Below are positions 14,952 through 28,982 of a DNA stretch of 64,000 nucleotides, piece by piece. This DNA is from an uncultured Spirochaetaceae bacterium (GTDB lineage: Bacteria; Spirochaetota; Spirochaetia; Sphaerochaetales; Sphaerochaetaceae): contig OMYY01000005.1 of the NCBI GenBank assembly GCA_900315435.1, forward strand, positions 1 to 64,000. The letters are read 5' to 3'. Each line of letters begins with the position of its first letter. Within the stretch, counting starts at the first letter, position 1. A model generated the notes under the pieces. The model searched no databases, had not been told where the DNA came from, and saw nothing but the letters and a program-made list of their open reading frames with translations. The translations under genes and the position numbers were made by a program.

Positions 14952-15644
14952 ATGGCACACGGAAAGAAGTATCTTACTAGCGCGAAGAAGATCGACCATT
15001 CGAAGAACTACACCATTGACGAGGCTGCCGCCTTGGTCAAGGAGATGGCTTACGCCAAGTTCGACGAGACGGTCGAGCTCGCTGTCAAGCTGACCCTGAA
15101 GAAGAGCCAGAGCGTCCGCGACACCGTCGTCCTGCCGAACCAGTTCGCCGCCCAGAAGCGCGTGCTCGTGTTCGCGAAGGGTGCCAAGGCTGACGAGGCC
15201 AAGGCCGCCGGCGCCACCTATGTTGGCGATGACGACCTGATCCAGAAGATCAAGGAAGGCTGGCTGGACTTCGATGTCGCGGTCGCCACTCCGGATATGA
15301 TGAAGGATGTCGGTCGTCTCGGCCCGATTCTTGGTCGCAAAGGCTTGATGCCGAACCCCAAGACCCATACCGTGACCTTCGATGTGGCCCAGGCCGTCAA
15401 GGAGCTGTCCCTTGGAAGAACCGAATATCGCACCGACAAGACGAATGTCATCCATCTTGCCGTCGGTAAGGTTTCCATGGACGCCAGCAAGGTCGCCGAG
15501 AACGCCAAGGCTGTCGTTGACGAGATTGTCCGCAAGAAGCCGTCCGACGCAAAGGGCGACTATATCGTCTCCGTCTCGCTCTCTTCCTCCATGGGACCGG
15601 GCGTGCGGATCGAGAGTGCCAACCTGTTGAACGCGGTCAAATAA
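14952..15644 (+). CDS. rplA: 50S ribosomal protein L1 (uL1)
   Basis: A 230-aa L1-stalk protein and, in many bacteria, the translational repressor of its own rplKA mRNA. It shows VKLTLKKSQSVRDTVVLP and the conserved DMMKDVGRLGPILGRKGLMP hinge region. It starts 2 nt after the rplK stop, so the two genes are probably translationally coupled. Length and start are canonical. Confidence 0.97.
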   Translation: MAHGKKYLTSAKKIDHSKNYTIDEAAALVKEMAYAKFDETVELAVKLTLKKSQSVRDTVVLPNQFAAQKRVLVFAKGAKADEAKAAGATYVGDDDLIQKIKEGWLDFDVAVATPDMMKDVGRLGPILGRKGLMPNPKTHTVTFDVAQAVKELSLGRTEYRTDKTNVIHLAVGKVSMDASKVAENAKAVVDEIVRKKPSDAKGDYIVSVSLSSSMGPGVRIESANLLNAVK

Positions 15645-15657
15645 GGAGTAGGGAATT

Positions 15658-16200
15658 ATGGAAAACTATCAGACTCGTGTAACTCCTGAAAAGGAAGCCG
15701 CCGTCAAGGCGTTGAAGGATGAGTTCGCCCAGTACGACAGCTTCATCTTCACCGACTATCGCGGCATGACCGTTGAGCAGCTCACCAAGATCCGCAAGGG
15801 TCTTCTGAAGGAGCAGAACAACTACCGCGTTGTCAAGAACACCTATGCCAAGATCGCTCTGGAGCAGCTCAACAAGGAAGTCGATGCTTCCCAGCTGCAG
15901 GGACCGACCGGTATCGTCCTGGTAAAGGGCGATAGCGCGAACGTCGCCGCCAAGGTGGTTTTCGATGTCAAGGACGAGGGTGCTCCGGTTGACGTGAAGG
16001 GCGGTCTGGTGGACGGCAAGTTCATGGACGCCGCTCAGCTCCTGGCCTACAGCAAGCTGCCTTCGAAGAAGGATCTGCTTGCCATGTTGATGGGAACCTT
16101 GAAGGCTCCTGTCCAGAAGCTGGCTGCTACGCTGCTTGCGTATCAGAAGAAAATGGAAGCCGCCGGTGGCGCCGCCCCGGAAGCTCCCGCTGCTAACTAA
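15658..16200 (+). CDS. rplJ: 50S ribosomal protein L10 (uL10)
   Basis: A 180-aa base of the L7/L12 stalk. The N terminus has FTDYRGMTVEQLTKIRKGL and a conserved LKEQNNYRVVKNTYAKIAL block. The C-terminal helix, ending in an Ala/Pro-rich tail, binds L7/L12 dimers. It is only 13 nt after rplA, so the long L10 leader RNA found in some phyla is absent here. Confidence 0.97.
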   Translation: MENYQTRVTPEKEAAVKALKDEFAQYDSFIFTDYRGMTVEQLTKIRKGLLKEQNNYRVVKNTYAKIALEQLNKEVDASQLQGPTGIVLVKGDSANVAAKVVFDVKDEGAPVDVKGGLVDGKFMDAAQLLAYSKLPSKKDLLAMLMGTLKAPVQKLAATLLAYQKKMEAAGGAAPEAPAAN

Positions 16201-16265
16201 CCAGTCTTAGTCTTCGTTCTTGTAACCTGCTACGATTGGAATAAAGATATTGAGGAGAAGGTAAT

Positions 16266-16649
16266 ATGGCTACGAAAGAAGAAATCATTGACGCTATCGC
16301 CAACATGACGGTTCTTGAGGTTTCTGACCTCATCAAGGCTATGGAAGAGAAGTTCGGCGTGCAGGCTGCTGCCGCTGCAGCTGCTCCTGCCGCCGCTGCC
16401 GCTGCCGGTCCTGCCAAGGAAGAGCCGACCGAGTTCAACGTGATCTTGAAGGCTTCCGATCCGGCCAAGAAGATCGCCGCGATCAAGGCTGTCCGTGCCC
16501 TGACCCAGGTTGGTCTTGGCGAGGCCAAGGCCCTGGTCGAGGCTGGCAACAAGACTATCAAGGAGAACGTCTCCAAGGCTGATGCCGAGGCTGCCAAGAA
16601 GGCCCTTGAGGAAGCTGGCTGCACCGTCGAGGTCAAACCTGTTGAATAA
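16266..16649 (+). CDS. rplL: 50S ribosomal protein L7/L12 (bL12)
   Basis: A 127-aa stalk protein recruiting translational GTPases. It has an N-terminal dimerisation domain, an Ala-rich hinge (about residues 35-48) and the C-terminal domain with [20 protein letters not shown] and [26 protein letters not shown] site lies upstream in a 65-bp gap after rplJ. An attenuator-like hairpin follows before rpoB. Confidence 0.97.
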   Translation: MATKEEIIDAIANMTVLEVSDLIKAMEEKFGVQAAAAAAAPAAAAAAGPAKEEPTEFNVILKASDPAKKIAAIKAVRALTQVGLGEAKALVEAGNKTIKENVSKADAEAAKKALEEAGCTVEVKPVE

Positions 16650-16676
16650 TGTTGGGATTGTTCCCACCATGCTTCC

Positions 16677-16723
16677 AAGCGCCACCGCAGGCTCCGGCCT
16701 GCGTGTGGCTTAGTCTGTCTTTT
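16677..16723 (+). terminator. Attenuator-type hairpin between rplL and rpoB
   Basis: GCCAC-C-GCAGGC (16681-16692) pairs with GCCTGC-GT-GTGGC (16697-16709) around TCCG. AA/TT can extend the base, and the interrupted tail AGTCTGTCTTTT follows. A partial terminator at this position would set rpoBC below ribosomal protein levels, as known in E. coli. Confidence 0.6.
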
Positions 16724-16776
16724 CCCGCTCCCATGTGGAGCATATCCGATTTCCTTTTATCTCTGGAGGGTAGATG

Positions 16777-19700
16777 ATGGTAGCCGCCGGCAAAGCCGTT
16801 AAGCGCTCTTACATCGGTTCCGATTTTCAGGAAGTCTGCGAGCTTCCCAACCTGATTGGAATCCAGCTTGAAAGTTATGAACGCTTCCTGCAAAGAAAAC
16901 GCTACGAGAAGGGACAAGCGCCCGATCCGAACTTCGGCCTCGAGAAGGTCTTTCAGTCCACGTTCCCGATTGAAATCCCGAATGGGGAAATGAGACTGGT
17001 GTACGAGGGCTATCAGTTCGATTTCGACAACATCAAGTTCTCCGAGAGCGAGTGCAAGCAGAAGGGACGCACCTACAGCGTGCCTCTGAAGGCCACGATC
17101 AGCCTGGAGTTCTCCAATGGCGAGATTCGTGAGAAGGAAATCTTCTTTGGCGATATTCCGCTTATGACCGACCGCGGTACCTTCATCATCAATGGTGCCG
17201 AGCGTGTCGTTGTCAGCCAGATCCATCGCAGTCCCGGCGTCATCTTCTCCAACGAGAAGGGCGTCTGCTCTGCCAAAATCGTTCCATACCGCGGATCCTG
17301 GCTGGAGTTTGAGATTGATGAGAAGAAGAACCTGATCTACACCAAGATCGACCGCCGCAAGCGGATTCTTGGCACGCTCTTCCTGAGAGCGGTCGGGTTC
17401 GATACCCGTGAGAAGATTGTCGCCCAGTTCTATAAGAGCAACGAAGTCGAGCTCACCGAGGATACCAAGGCCGACTATGACGGCAGCTACCTGTACAAGG
17501 ACGTCTACGCCGAGGTCGACGGCGAGCAGAAGAAGATCCTGCGCGCCGGAGACATGCTCAACGGCAACCTGATCGACGACCTGATGCAGCGTGGCATCAC
17601 CAAGCTTTCCTTGGTCGACATGGACAAGGAGACCGAGGGCACGCTGCACAGCGACTTGATCCTCAACTGCTTTGTCGAAGAGGATACCCGCCATACCTCC
17701 GAAGGCCTGGATGAGCCGAGCAAGGCCGATGTCCTGACCCCGATCTATTCCGTGCTGCTGCCCGGTGAGCCGGTCGCCATCGAGCGTGCGGAGAAGGACC
17801 TGCCTGACATGTTCTTCTCCGACCGCAAGTACAACCTTGGCGATGTCGGCCGCTATAAGTTCAACAAGAAGTTCGGCGGAAACGTGTCCACCGACGTCAC
17901 GACCCTGCTGCCCGAGGATATCATCCATACGATGAACTATCTGATGCGGGTCTACATCCGTGAGAAAAACTTCGACGATATCGACCACCTTGGCAACCGC
18001 CGTGTCCGTTCGGTCGGCGAGCTCCTGCAGAACGCGATGAGCGCCGCCTTCAGCCGCATGGACAAGATCGCCAAGGAGCGGATGAACCTGATGATTGCCG
18101 ACGATAGCGCCCGCAACTCCGCCAAGCCCCAGGATTTCATCTCCATCAAACCGGTGGTCGCGGCTGTCAAGGAGTTCTTCGGCTCCAGCCAGCTGTCCCA
18201 GTTCATGGACCAGTGCAACCCGCTTTCCGAGTTGACCCACAAGCGCCGTCTGAACGCACTCGGCCCCGGTGGCCTTTCCCGTGACCGCGCGGGATTCGAG
18301 GTCCGTGATGTCCACTATACCCATTACGGACGCATCTGCCCGATCGAGACCCCTGAAGGCCCGAACATCGGTCTGATCGTCAGCTTGGCCAACTACACCA
18401 AGGTCAACCAGTATGGCTTCCTCGAGACTCCCTATCGCAAGGTAGTCGACGGCATCGCCACCAAGGATGTCGAATACCTGGATGCGGATGTGGAGGAGAA
18501 CTATGTGCTCGCCATGGCCAACGCCAAGATCGACAAGGATGGACATTTCCTGGACAAGGAAGTCCCTGTCCGCCACAACGGCGATTACACCACGATGCCG
18601 GCAAGCGAGGTCGACTACATGGATGTCAGCCCGAAGCAGGTCATCAGTGTTGCCGCCAGTCTGATCCCGTTCCTTGAGCACGATGATGCGAACCGCGCCC
18701 TGATGGGCTGCAACATGCAGCGCCAGGCTGTCCCGCTTCTTTTCCCGGAGACCCCGAGGGTCGGTACCGGTATGGAGGCAAAGGCGGCCTATGATTCCGG
18801 CGTGCTCGTCAAGGCGAAGCGCAGCGGCACGGTGGAGTACGTCAGCTCCAACAAGATCGTGGTCCGTCCGGACAAGGCGGAGATCGACGGCGAGGTCGAC
18901 TACTACGAGCTGCAGAAGTACCAGAGGACCAACCAGGACACCTGCTTCAGCCAGAAGCCGATTGTCAACAGAGGCCAGCACGTCGTGGCCGGCGAGCCCA
19001 TCGCCGATGGTCCCGCCACCCAGAACGGCGAGCTTGCCTTGGGCCGCAACATCCTGGTCGGATTCGTTCCTTGGAACGGATACAACTACGAGGACGCCGT
19101 CCTTATCAGCGAGAAGGTGGTCAAGGAGGATATCTTCACCACCATCCATATCCATGAGTTCTCCATCGACATCCGCGAGACCAAGTTGGGCGCCGAGAAG
19201 CTGACCCGTGAGATTCCGAACGTCGGCGAGAAGCTGCTTTCCTCGTTGGACAAGGACGGTATCGTCCGCGTCGGCACCATCGTCCATCCGGGTTCCATCC
19301 TGGTCGGCAAGGTGACCCCGAAGAGCGAGAGCGACACGACCCCCGAGTTCAAGCTGCTCAACTCGATTTTCGGAGAGAAGGCCCAGGAAGTGCGGGACAC
19401 CTCCCTGAAGGTGCCCCATGGCACCGAGGGTACGGTCATCGACATCCAGCGCCTGACCCACGAGGAGAACGACGAGCTTCCTGCCGGAGTGGAGGAGACC
19501 GTCAAGGTCCTGATCGCTACCAAGCGCAAGCTGCAGGCAGGAGACAAGATGGCCGGCCGCCATGGCAACAAGGGTGTTGTCAGCCGTGTCCTGCCGGAAG
19601 AGGACATGCCGTTCATGGAGGATGGCAGACCGCTTGATGTCTGTCTGAACCCTCTCGGCGTTCCGAGCCGTATGAACATCGGCCAGTTGATGGAGACCCA

Positions 19701-20298
19701 GCTTGGCTGGGCTGCCGTCAACCTTGACGAGTGGTATTCCTCTCCGGTCTTCCAGAGCGCGACGATGGAGCAGATCGAGGCGAAGATGAAAGAGGCCGGG
19801 CTCCCGACCGATTCCAAGGTGACCTTGTACGACGGCAGGACTGGTGTCCCGTTCGTCAACAAGGTGTTCTGCGGATACATCTACTACCTGAAGCTGCACC
19901 ACTTGGTCGATGACAAGATGCATGCCCGTTCCACCGGTCCCTACTCGCTGGTGACCCAGCAGCCGCTCGGAGGCAAGGCCCAGTTCGGTGGCCAGCGTCT
20001 CGGAGAGATGGAGGTCTGGGCCTTGGAGGCCTATGGCGCCGCCAACAACCTGCAGGAACTGCTCACCATCAAGAGTGACGACATGAATGGCCGTGTGAAG
20101 ATTTACGAGAACATCGTCAAGGGCGAGCCTGTTTCCGGCGTCGGTACTCCGGAGGCGTTCAACGTCCTGATGCAGGAAATCCGGGGCCTGGCACTGGATT
20201 TGTCCGTGTACGATGGAGACGGCAATCAGGTTCCGCTCACCGAGAGGGACGCCAAGCTGATCAACGAGCGCAAGCAGAAGGGCTCGCTGGATAAGTAA
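16777..20298 (+). CDS. rpoB: RNA polymerase beta subunit
   Basis: A 1173-aa catalytic subunit. The rifampicin pocket reads [20 protein letters not shown] then [11 protein letters not shown]. The position equivalent to E. coli S531 is Asn (codon 18253-18255) and N518 is Cys. The C-terminal half has [13 protein letters not shown], and the anchor [20 protein letters not shown] is intact. I prefer the ATG at 16777, 6 nt after GGAGGG; the ATG at 16774 is only 3 nt away. The natural Asn predicts intrinsic rifampicin resistance, as documented in other spirochetes. Confidence 0.97.
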   Translation: MVAAGKAVKRSYIGSDFQEVCELPNLIGIQLESYERFLQRKRYEKGQAPDPNFGLEKVFQSTFPIEIPNGEMRLVYEGYQFDFDNIKFSESECKQKGRTYSVPLKATISLEFSNGEIREKEIFFGDIPLMTDRGTFIINGAERVVVSQIHRSPGVIFSNEKGVCSAKIVPYRGSWLEFEIDEKKNLIYTKIDRRKRILGTLFLRAVGFDTREKIVAQFYKSNEVELTEDTKADYDGSYLYKDVYAEVDGEQKKILRAGDMLNGNLIDDLMQRGITKLSLVDMDKETEGTLHSDLILNCFVEEDTRHTSEGLDEPSKADVLTPIYSVLLPGEPVAIERAEKDLPDMFFSDRKYNLGDVGRYKFNKKFGGNVSTDVTTLLPEDIIHTMNYLMRVYIREKNFDDIDHLGNRRVRSVGELLQNAMSAAFSRMDKIAKERMNLMIADDSARNSAKPQDFISIKPVVAAVKEFFGSSQLSQFMDQCNPLSELTHKRRLNALGPGGLSRDRAGFEVRDVHYTHYGRICPIETPEGPNIGLIVSLANYTKVNQYGFLETPYRKVVDGIATKDVEYLDADVEENYVLAMANAKIDKDGHFLDKEVPVRHNGDYTTMPASEVDYMDVSPKQVISVAASLIPFLEHDDANRALMGCNMQRQAVPLLFPETPRVGTGMEAKAAYDSGVLVKAKRSGTVEYVSSNKIVVRPDKAEIDGEVDYYELQKYQRTNQDTCFSQKPIVNRGQHVVAGEPIADGPATQNGELALGRNILVGFVPWNGYNYEDAVLISEKVVKEDIFTTIHIHEFSIDIRETKLGAEKLTREIPNVGEKLLSSLDKDGIVRVGTIVHPGSILVGKVTPKSESDTTPEFKLLNSIFGEKAQEVRDTSLKVPHGTEGTVIDIQRLTHEENDELPAGVEETVKVLIATKRKLQAGDKMAGRHGNKGVVSRVLPEEDMPFMEDGRPLDVCLNPLGVPSRMNIGQLMETQLGWAAVNLDEWYSSPVFQSATMEQIEAKMKEAGLPTDSKVTLYDGRTGVPFVNKVFCGYIYYLKLHHLVDDKMHARSTGPYSLVTQQPLGGKAQFGGQRLGEMEVWALEAYGAANNLQELLTIKSDDMNGRVKIYENIVKGEPVSGVGTPEAFNVLMQEIRGLALDLSVYDGDGNQVPLTERDAKLINERKQKGSLDK

Positions 20299-20309
20299 GG
20301 AGGAGCCGA

Positions 20310-24647
<4,338 letters not shown>

Positions 24648-24733
24648 GCGAAGCCTGTTGGCGGAGCAAGCTCCCGCGACCATCTCCATGCAAGCCTCTC
24701 CGGCTCCATGCTGAGTTACGGTTTTTGATAGAT

Positions 24734-24757
24734 GCGTCGTCCGGTAAAGGACGACGC
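24734..24757 (+). promoter_or_regulatory. Perfect 9-bp hairpin in the rpoC-rpsL gap
   Basis: GCGTCGTCC (24734-24742) pairs with GGACGACGC (24749-24757) around GGTAAA, without a following T-run. It may be an mRNA processing or protein-binding site separating rpoC from rpsL. A TTTTT run at 24722-24726 follows a weaker AGCC/GGCT stem, which may give partial termination after rpoC. Confidence 0.45.
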
Positions 24758-24813
24758 AGGCCCCTATGGTGTGAGACATGGCGGGCCGACAAAATAGAGG
24801 AGTGTATCGAAAG

Positions 24814-25188
24814 ATGCCTACAATTAATCAGCTGATCAGAAAGGGCCGGAACAAGGTTTCCAAGAAGACCAAGTCCCCGGCTCTCGAGGGTTGTCCTCAG
24901 AAGCGTGGTGTTTGCACCCGTGTCATGACCATGACCCCGAAGAAGCCTAACTCCGCTCTCAGAAAGGTCGCCCGTGTGCGCCTTTCCAACGGCATTGAGG
25001 TTACCGCTTACATCCCCGGTATCGGGCACAACCTGCAGGAGCACTCTGTCGTGCTTATGCGTGGTGGAAGAGTCAAGGACCTTCCTGGTGTCCGTTATCA
25101 CATCATCCGTGGTACCAAGGATACGCAGGGTGTCGCCGATCGCAAGAGAAGCCGCTCCAAGTATGGTGCCAAGAGACCAAAGGCTTGA
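24814..25188 (+). CDS. rpsL: 30S ribosomal protein S12 (uS12)
   Basis: A 124-aa decoding-centre protein. The start [12 protein letters not shown] is canonical and is chosen over an in-frame ATG 36 nt upstream; GAGGAG lies 12 nt before it. [12 protein letters not shown] and [11 protein letters not shown] carry the usual Lys residues, so no streptomycin-resistance substitution is visible at the classic positions. Confidence 0.97.
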   Translation: MPTINQLIRKGRNKVSKKTKSPALEGCPQKRGVCTRVMTMTPKKPNSALRKVARVRLSNGIEVTAYIPGIGHNLQEHSVVLMRGGRVKDLPGVRYHIIRGTKDTQGVADRKRSRSKYGAKRPKA

Positions 25189-25203
25189 TTGGGGAGGTAG
25201 CAT

Positions 25204-25674
25204 ATGTCGAGAAGAGCGTCGAAGCATACCAAGGTTGTTGTCGCCGATCCCGTGTATCAGAGCACTGTGGTGGAGAAGTTCATCTGCCGCATGATGGTCG
25301 ATGGCAAGAAGTCCACCAGCAGCAAGATCCTGTACACCGCCATGGAAGAGATGGCCAAGAAGACGGGAGAGAAGCCGCTTGACTCCTTCAACAAGGCGAT
25401 TGACAACGTCAAGCCGCTGGTCGAGGTCAAGAGCCGCCGTGTCGGTGGCGCCACCTACCAGGTGCCTGTCGAGATCAGGGACGACCGCAAGGAAGCCCTG
25501 TCCATGAGATGGATCATCGCCGCCGCTCGTGCCCGCAATGGCAAGAGCATGGCCGAGAAGCTCACTGCCGAGCTCCTGGATGCCATCAACAGCACGGGTG
25601 CCGCCTTCAAGAAGAAGGAAGATACCCACCGCATGGCAGAGGCCAACAAGGCTTTCAGCCATGTCCGCTGGTGA
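25204..25674 (+). CDS. rpsG: 30S ribosomal protein S7 (uS7)
   Basis: A 156-aa primary 16S rRNA-binding protein. It contains [17 protein letters not shown] and the [14 protein letters not shown] terminus. TTGGGGAGGT precedes the ATG. In many bacteria fusA and tuf follow; here a strong terminator and two opposite-strand genes follow instead. Confidence 0.97.
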   Translation: MSRRASKHTKVVVADPVYQSTVVEKFICRMMVDGKKSTSSKILYTAMEEMAKKTGEKPLDSFNKAIDNVKPLVEVKSRRVGGATYQVPVEIRDDRKEALSMRWIIAAARARNGKSMAEKLTAELLDAINSTGAAFKKKEDTHRMAEANKAFSHVRW

Positions 25675-25693
25675 TTGCCAGTTGCGCATGAAG

Positions 25694-25721
25694 ACCGCAG
25701 GTTCCGGCCTGCGGTTTTTTC
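25694..25721 (+). terminator. Intrinsic terminator after rpsG
   Basis: ACCGCAGG (25694-25701) pairs perfectly with CCTGCGGT (25708-25715) and runs into TTTTTT. It ends the large rpmG-to-rpsG block. Confidence 0.92.
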
Positions 25722-25735
25722 TTGCCTCAAGACAC

Positions 25736-26302
25736 TCAGAAAAGGCGCTTGAAGCTGACGGAGACCTGCAGGCCGTCTGCGAGATGCTCTTTTGGATTCC
25801 CGATGACCAAGCCAATCGGGTTGAAGAGGTGGATATAGCCGAGAGAGAGTTCCATCCCCTGCTTTTTGGTGAGCTCCCACCGGTATCCAGTCTGTAGTGC
25901 CAGCTGGTAGACTTCTCCACCATTATCTTCCGCATCGCTTTTGCCGGGCGCGTCGTTTCCGACATATTCCAGGAAATTCAGCCCGAAGGCAGTTCCAAGG
26001 AAAAATCCCTGCTGGTCCTTGTGGAACGGATAGTAGCGGGCTCCCATCTCGATGCCGACGGTAATCATCCAGATGTCTTCGTCGCTGGCTTTGCCGATTG
26101 TGTGGCTGAAGCCGCCAGTGGCGGAAAGGTGAGGGAGCAGGCTATGCTCGTAGCGGATGCCGAGACCGATGCCCATGTGCCGGAGTGACCGCGCAAGTGA
26201 CGAGAAATCTGTCGAGAGGGAGCTATGGACCGGTGCTGCTGGAAGGGGGAGCACGAGCAGCAACGCGAGTAAGGATTGCATACGTCTTTTCCCCATCTTC
26301 AT
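25736..26302 (-). CDS. Small outer-membrane beta-barrel-like protein
   Basis: A 188-aa secreted protein of unknown function. A signal peptide (basic start, LLALLLVLPLPAAPVHS) is followed by alternating polar/aromatic stretches such as GIGLGIRYEHSLLPHLSATG, GARYYPF and LALQTGYRWELT, and a C-terminal Phe. These are traits of 8-stranded outer-membrane barrels. The start at 26302 overlaps the upstream stop in ATGA fashion, so it is co-translated with the preceding membrane gene. I do not recognise a named family. Confidence 0.65.
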   Translation of the reverse strand: MKMGKRRMQSLLALLLVLPLPAAPVHSSLSTDFSSLARSLRHMGIGLGIRYEHSLLPHLSATGGFSHTIGKASDEDIWMITVGIEMGARYYPFHKDQQGFFLGTAFGLNFLEYVGNDAPGKSDAEDNGGEVYQLALQTGYRWELTKKQGMELSLGYIHLFNPIGLVIGNPKEHLADGLQVSVSFKRLF

Positions 26303-27006
26303 ACCAGTACCAACCGAAGGTTGTCCAATTTCGAATTGCCTTGCTTGACCGAGACGGTGATGGCATCGCCCGCTTTGACCGGGAGGCTGAAGGTCTTGCC
26401 CGCAAGGTGCGTTTTCTCTTTCGCCGTGAACGACCATACCTGTTTGTTGTCGATTTTTACCATGATGGTGGCGCCTGCGTCCAGTTCGTCGGCCACAGGT
26501 CCGGCTCCCCTGCCGCTGAGAAAGCCGCAAAGGGTATGGTACCCGCTGGGAACCTTGCCCTTGCCTACCGAGATGCCGCGGGTGTTGGAAGGCTTGCTGG
26601 TCCCATACAGCGTGATGGTGCACCACATGTCGCTTGGCGTCGCGTCAAGGGCATCGTCAATCTGGTTCCATGGCGAGCCGCTGGCGTAGGTGAGGGCGGT
26701 TTTCGCCTCCTTCTTCGGGGGAAGGGGACCGCTGGAAAAGCCGACTGCCAGGTAGAGGTCCGCCAGCCTCCGGTTGTAGATGCACGCGAAAGGAAGGTTG
26801 AGAAGCCAGAAACCGAAGACGCCGGTGGCATGGGAGAGGATGACAAGCACGAGCATCGGTAGATAGAGGAGCGCAAGCAGGATGGTGGCCGGCACATCCC
26901 CGAGGTAGCCCGTGTACACGGGTCCGAGGAGAAACGTCATCCACGAGAAACCACAAGGCAGCTTCACCTCTTCGGTGTCGGTGTGGTAGATTTGCTCACG
27001 TGCCAT
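26299..27006 (-). CDS. Hypothetical membrane protein, possible DUF2628-like N terminus
   Basis: A 235-aa protein. The N-terminal ~100 residues hold a hydrophobic region (GFSWMTFLLGPVYTGYLGD, then two membrane segments), reminiscent of DUF2628-type proteins. The remaining ~130 residues look like a soluble beta domain (GAGPVADELDAGATIMVKID). The ATG at 27006 has AGGAGGT 6 nt upstream, decisive against a start 36 nt further out. It forms a coupled pair with the downstream barrel-like gene. The pair sits between rpsG and tuf on the opposite strand. Function unknown. Confidence 0.7.
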   Translation of the reverse strand: MAREQIYHTDTEEVKLPCGFSWMTFLLGPVYTGYLGDVPATILLALLYLPMLVLVILSHATGVFGFWLLNLPFACIYNRRLADLYLAVGFSSGPLPPKKEAKTALTYASGSPWNQIDDALDATPSDMWCTITLYGTSKPSNTRGISVGKGKVPSGYHTLCGFLSGRGAGPVADELDAGATIMVKIDNKQVWSFTAKEKTHLAGKTFSLPVKAGDAITVSVKQGNSKLDNLRLVLV

Positions 27007-27088
27007 GGAAAACCTCCTGTCCAGTATCGCAGATTTTTCCACTTGAGAACAGTTCCAAATGGTTGTTTTATAAGGTTTTCCCGAATGC

Positions 27089-27117
27089 TTGACACGTTTT
27101 CCTAATTACCGTATATT
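27089..27117 (+). promoter_or_regulatory. Strong promoter of tuf
   Basis: TTGACA (27089-27094), a 17-nt spacer and TATATT (27112-27117). Start is expected near 27124, leaving a leader of about 260 nt before tuf. Confidence 0.85.
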
Positions 27118-27123
27118 AATCGG

Positions 27124-27383
27124 CGTGCGCCCAAGGGGACGGTATGTCCGTGTGCGCACCAAGGACCAAACCGGTTATTGTCAGGCAATAAAAAGGGTGG
27201 TTCCAGAATCGAGAAGTTTTTTTAAACTTGCTATGTCGACTGAGTTTCGCAACGACGTCAACCGACCTCTGGAATCTCTCATTTATCCTCACAAAACAGT
27301 TTGCTCCTCTGTATCAGTAAAGGCCTTGCCTTTATGGTAACACTATAGATTGTGACAGTCAGAAGACTGGTCACAAGGAGGAA
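27124..27383 (+). promoter_or_regulatory. Long structured 5' leader of tuf
   Basis: Five successive hairpins can be read: GTGCGC/GCGCAC with inner GGAC/GTCC (27125-27159); TTATTG/CAATAA (27175-27191); AAGTTT/AAACTT (27214-27229); TAAAGGC/GCCTTTA (27318-27334); and TTGTGAC-AGTC/GACT-G-GTCACAA (27350-27376), whose 3' arm touches the AAGGAGG ribosome site. No coding frame with a ribosome site is evident. It is a candidate for regulation of EF-Tu synthesis. Confidence 0.55.
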
Positions 27384-27386
27384 ATG

Positions 27387-28586
27387 ATGGCAAAAGAGAA
27401 GTTTGTGAGGAACAAGCCGCACGTAAACGTCGGAACCATCGGCCACGTTGACCATGGTAAAACCACCCTCACTTCCGCAATCACTCTGTATTGCGCGAGA
27501 AAGTGGGGCGATGAGGGCAACAAGGCCCTTGCCTACGACAACATCGACAACGCGCCGGAGGAGAAGGCTCGCGGTATCACGATCAACACCAGACACGTTG
27601 AGTACCAGACCCCCAACCGCCACTATGCCCACGTCGACTGCCCGGGACACGCTGACTACGTCAAGAACATGGTCACCGGCGCCGCCCAGATGGACTGCGC
27701 TATCCTGGTCGTCGCTGCCACTGATGGCCCGATGGCCCAGACCAAAGAGCACATCCTGCTGGCCCACCAGGTTGGCGTTCCCTGCATGATCGTCTTCATC
27801 AACAAGTGCGACCAGGTCGATGACCCCGAGCTGATCGATCTCGTCGAGGAGGATGTCCGCGACCTGCTGACCAAGAATGGATACGATGGGGAGCATACCC
27901 CGTTCGTTCGCGGTTCCGCTTTCGAGGCCATGAACCATCCCGATGATCCCGAGAAGACCAAGTGCATTGGCGAGTTGCTCGAGGTCATGGACACCTACAT
28001 CCCGCTTCCGAAGCGTGACGTCGACAAGCCGTTCCTGATGCCGATCGAGGACATCTTCACGATTTCTGGTCGTGGTACTGTTGTCACCGGTCGTATCGAG
28101 CGCGGTGTCGTCAAGGTCAACGACCCGGTCGAGATCGTCGGTATCAAGGACACCAAGGCGACGGTTGTCACTGGCGTCGAGATGTTCAACAAGACCCTGG
28201 ATACTGGTGAGGCCGGTGACAACGTCGGCTGCCTGCTCCGCGGTGTCGACAAGAAGGATGTCGTTCGCGGCCAGGTCATCGCCAAGCCGGGTTCGATCAC
28301 CCCGCACAGCAAGTTCATCGGTGCTCTGTACGTCCTGACCGCCGATGAGGGTGGAAGACACTCTCCGTTCTTCACTGGCTATCGCCCGCAGTTCTATTTC
28401 CGCACCACTGATATCACTGGTACGGTCATCCTGCCGGATGGTGTCCAGATGGTGAAGCCGGGTGACCACACCTCCATCAAGGTCGAGCTGATTCACAAGA
28501 TCGCTATGGACAAGGGCCTCCGCTTCGCAATCCGTGAGGGTGGCAAGACGGTCGCTTCTGGCCAGGTCACCGAGATCGACGACTGA
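27387..28586 (+). CDS. tuf: Elongation factor Tu
   Basis: A 399-aa GTPase delivering aminoacyl-tRNA to the ribosome. It has GHVDHGKT (19-26), the switch [14 protein letters not shown] and NKCD motifs, and the three-domain layout. The second of two tandem ATGs is preferred because AAGGAGG ends only 2 nt before the first. The gene directly precedes rpsJ, while fusA is absent nearby. Assignment is certain. Confidence 0.98.
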   Translation: MAKEKFVRNKPHVNVGTIGHVDHGKTTLTSAITLYCARKWGDEGNKALAYDNIDNAPEEKARGITINTRHVEYQTPNRHYAHVDCPGHADYVKNMVTGAAQMDCAILVVAATDGPMAQTKEHILLAHQVGVPCMIVFINKCDQVDDPELIDLVEEDVRDLLTKNGYDGEHTPFVRGSAFEAMNHPDDPEKTKCIGELLEVMDTYIPLPKRDVDKPFLMPIEDIFTISGRGTVVTGRIERGVVKVNDPVEIVGIKDTKATVVTGVEMFNKTLDTGEAGDNVGCLLRGVDKKDVVRGQVIAKPGSITPHSKFIGALYVLTADEGGRHSPFFTGYRPQFYFRTTDITGTVILPDGVQMVKPGDHTSIKVELIHKIAMDKGLRFAIREGGKTVASGQVTEIDD

Positions 28587-28601
28587 TTTTTGTGAGTGAA
28601 T

Positions 28602-28645
28602 GTCTTGCCGGCATTCACATGAGCGCCGGCAAGACCCGTTTTTTG
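28602..28645 (+). terminator. Terminator/attenuator between tuf and rpsJ
   Basis: GTCTTGCCGGC (28602-28612) pairs perfectly over 11 bp with GCCGGCAAGAC (28625-28635), followed by CCG and a T6 run that abuts the rpsJ Shine-Dalgarno GGAGG. No new promoter is visible between it and rpsJ, so S10-operon transcription probably depends on readthrough. Confidence 0.8.
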
Positions 28646-28658
28646 GAGGATTTTTCAA

Positions 28659-28967
28659 ATGGCTAAAGAAAGAATTCGTGTCAGACTGAGAGGCTTTGAT
28701 GTCGAGCTCGTCGAGAAGAGCGCCAAGTCGATCGTCGACACCGTAGTGAAGGCCGGTGCTACTGTTTCCGGTCCTGTTCCACTTCCGACTCGTATCCAGA
28801 AATATACAGTTCTGAGATCGCCTTTTGTCAACAAGAAGTCTCGCGAGCAGTTCGAGATGAGAACCCACAAGAGGTTGATCGACATTTTGGATCCGACATC
28901 AAAAGTCATGGATGCCCTCATGAAGCTTGAGCTCCCTGCCGGTGTTGATGTTGAGATTAAACAGTAA
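28659..28967 (+). CDS. rpsJ: 30S ribosomal protein S10 (uS10)
   Basis: A 102-aa small-subunit protein, also the NusE antitermination partner. [19 protein letters not shown] and [19 protein letters not shown] are diagnostic. TTGGAGG precedes the ATG by 10 nt. It is the first gene of the S10-spc-alpha cluster that runs to rplQ. Confidence 0.98.
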   Translation: MAKERIRVRLRGFDVELVEKSAKSIVDTVVKAGATVSGPVPLPTRIQKYTVLRSPFVNKKSREQFEMRTHKRLIDILDPTSKVMDALMKLELPAGVDVEIKQ

Positions 28968-28982
28968 GAGTTGAGGTAAGAG

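Noticed and set aside
27089-27340. A short frame across the tuf promoter and leader
   Set aside because: It begins within the -35 box of tuf and has no Shine-Dalgarno or recognisable features; the region is better explained as a structured leader.
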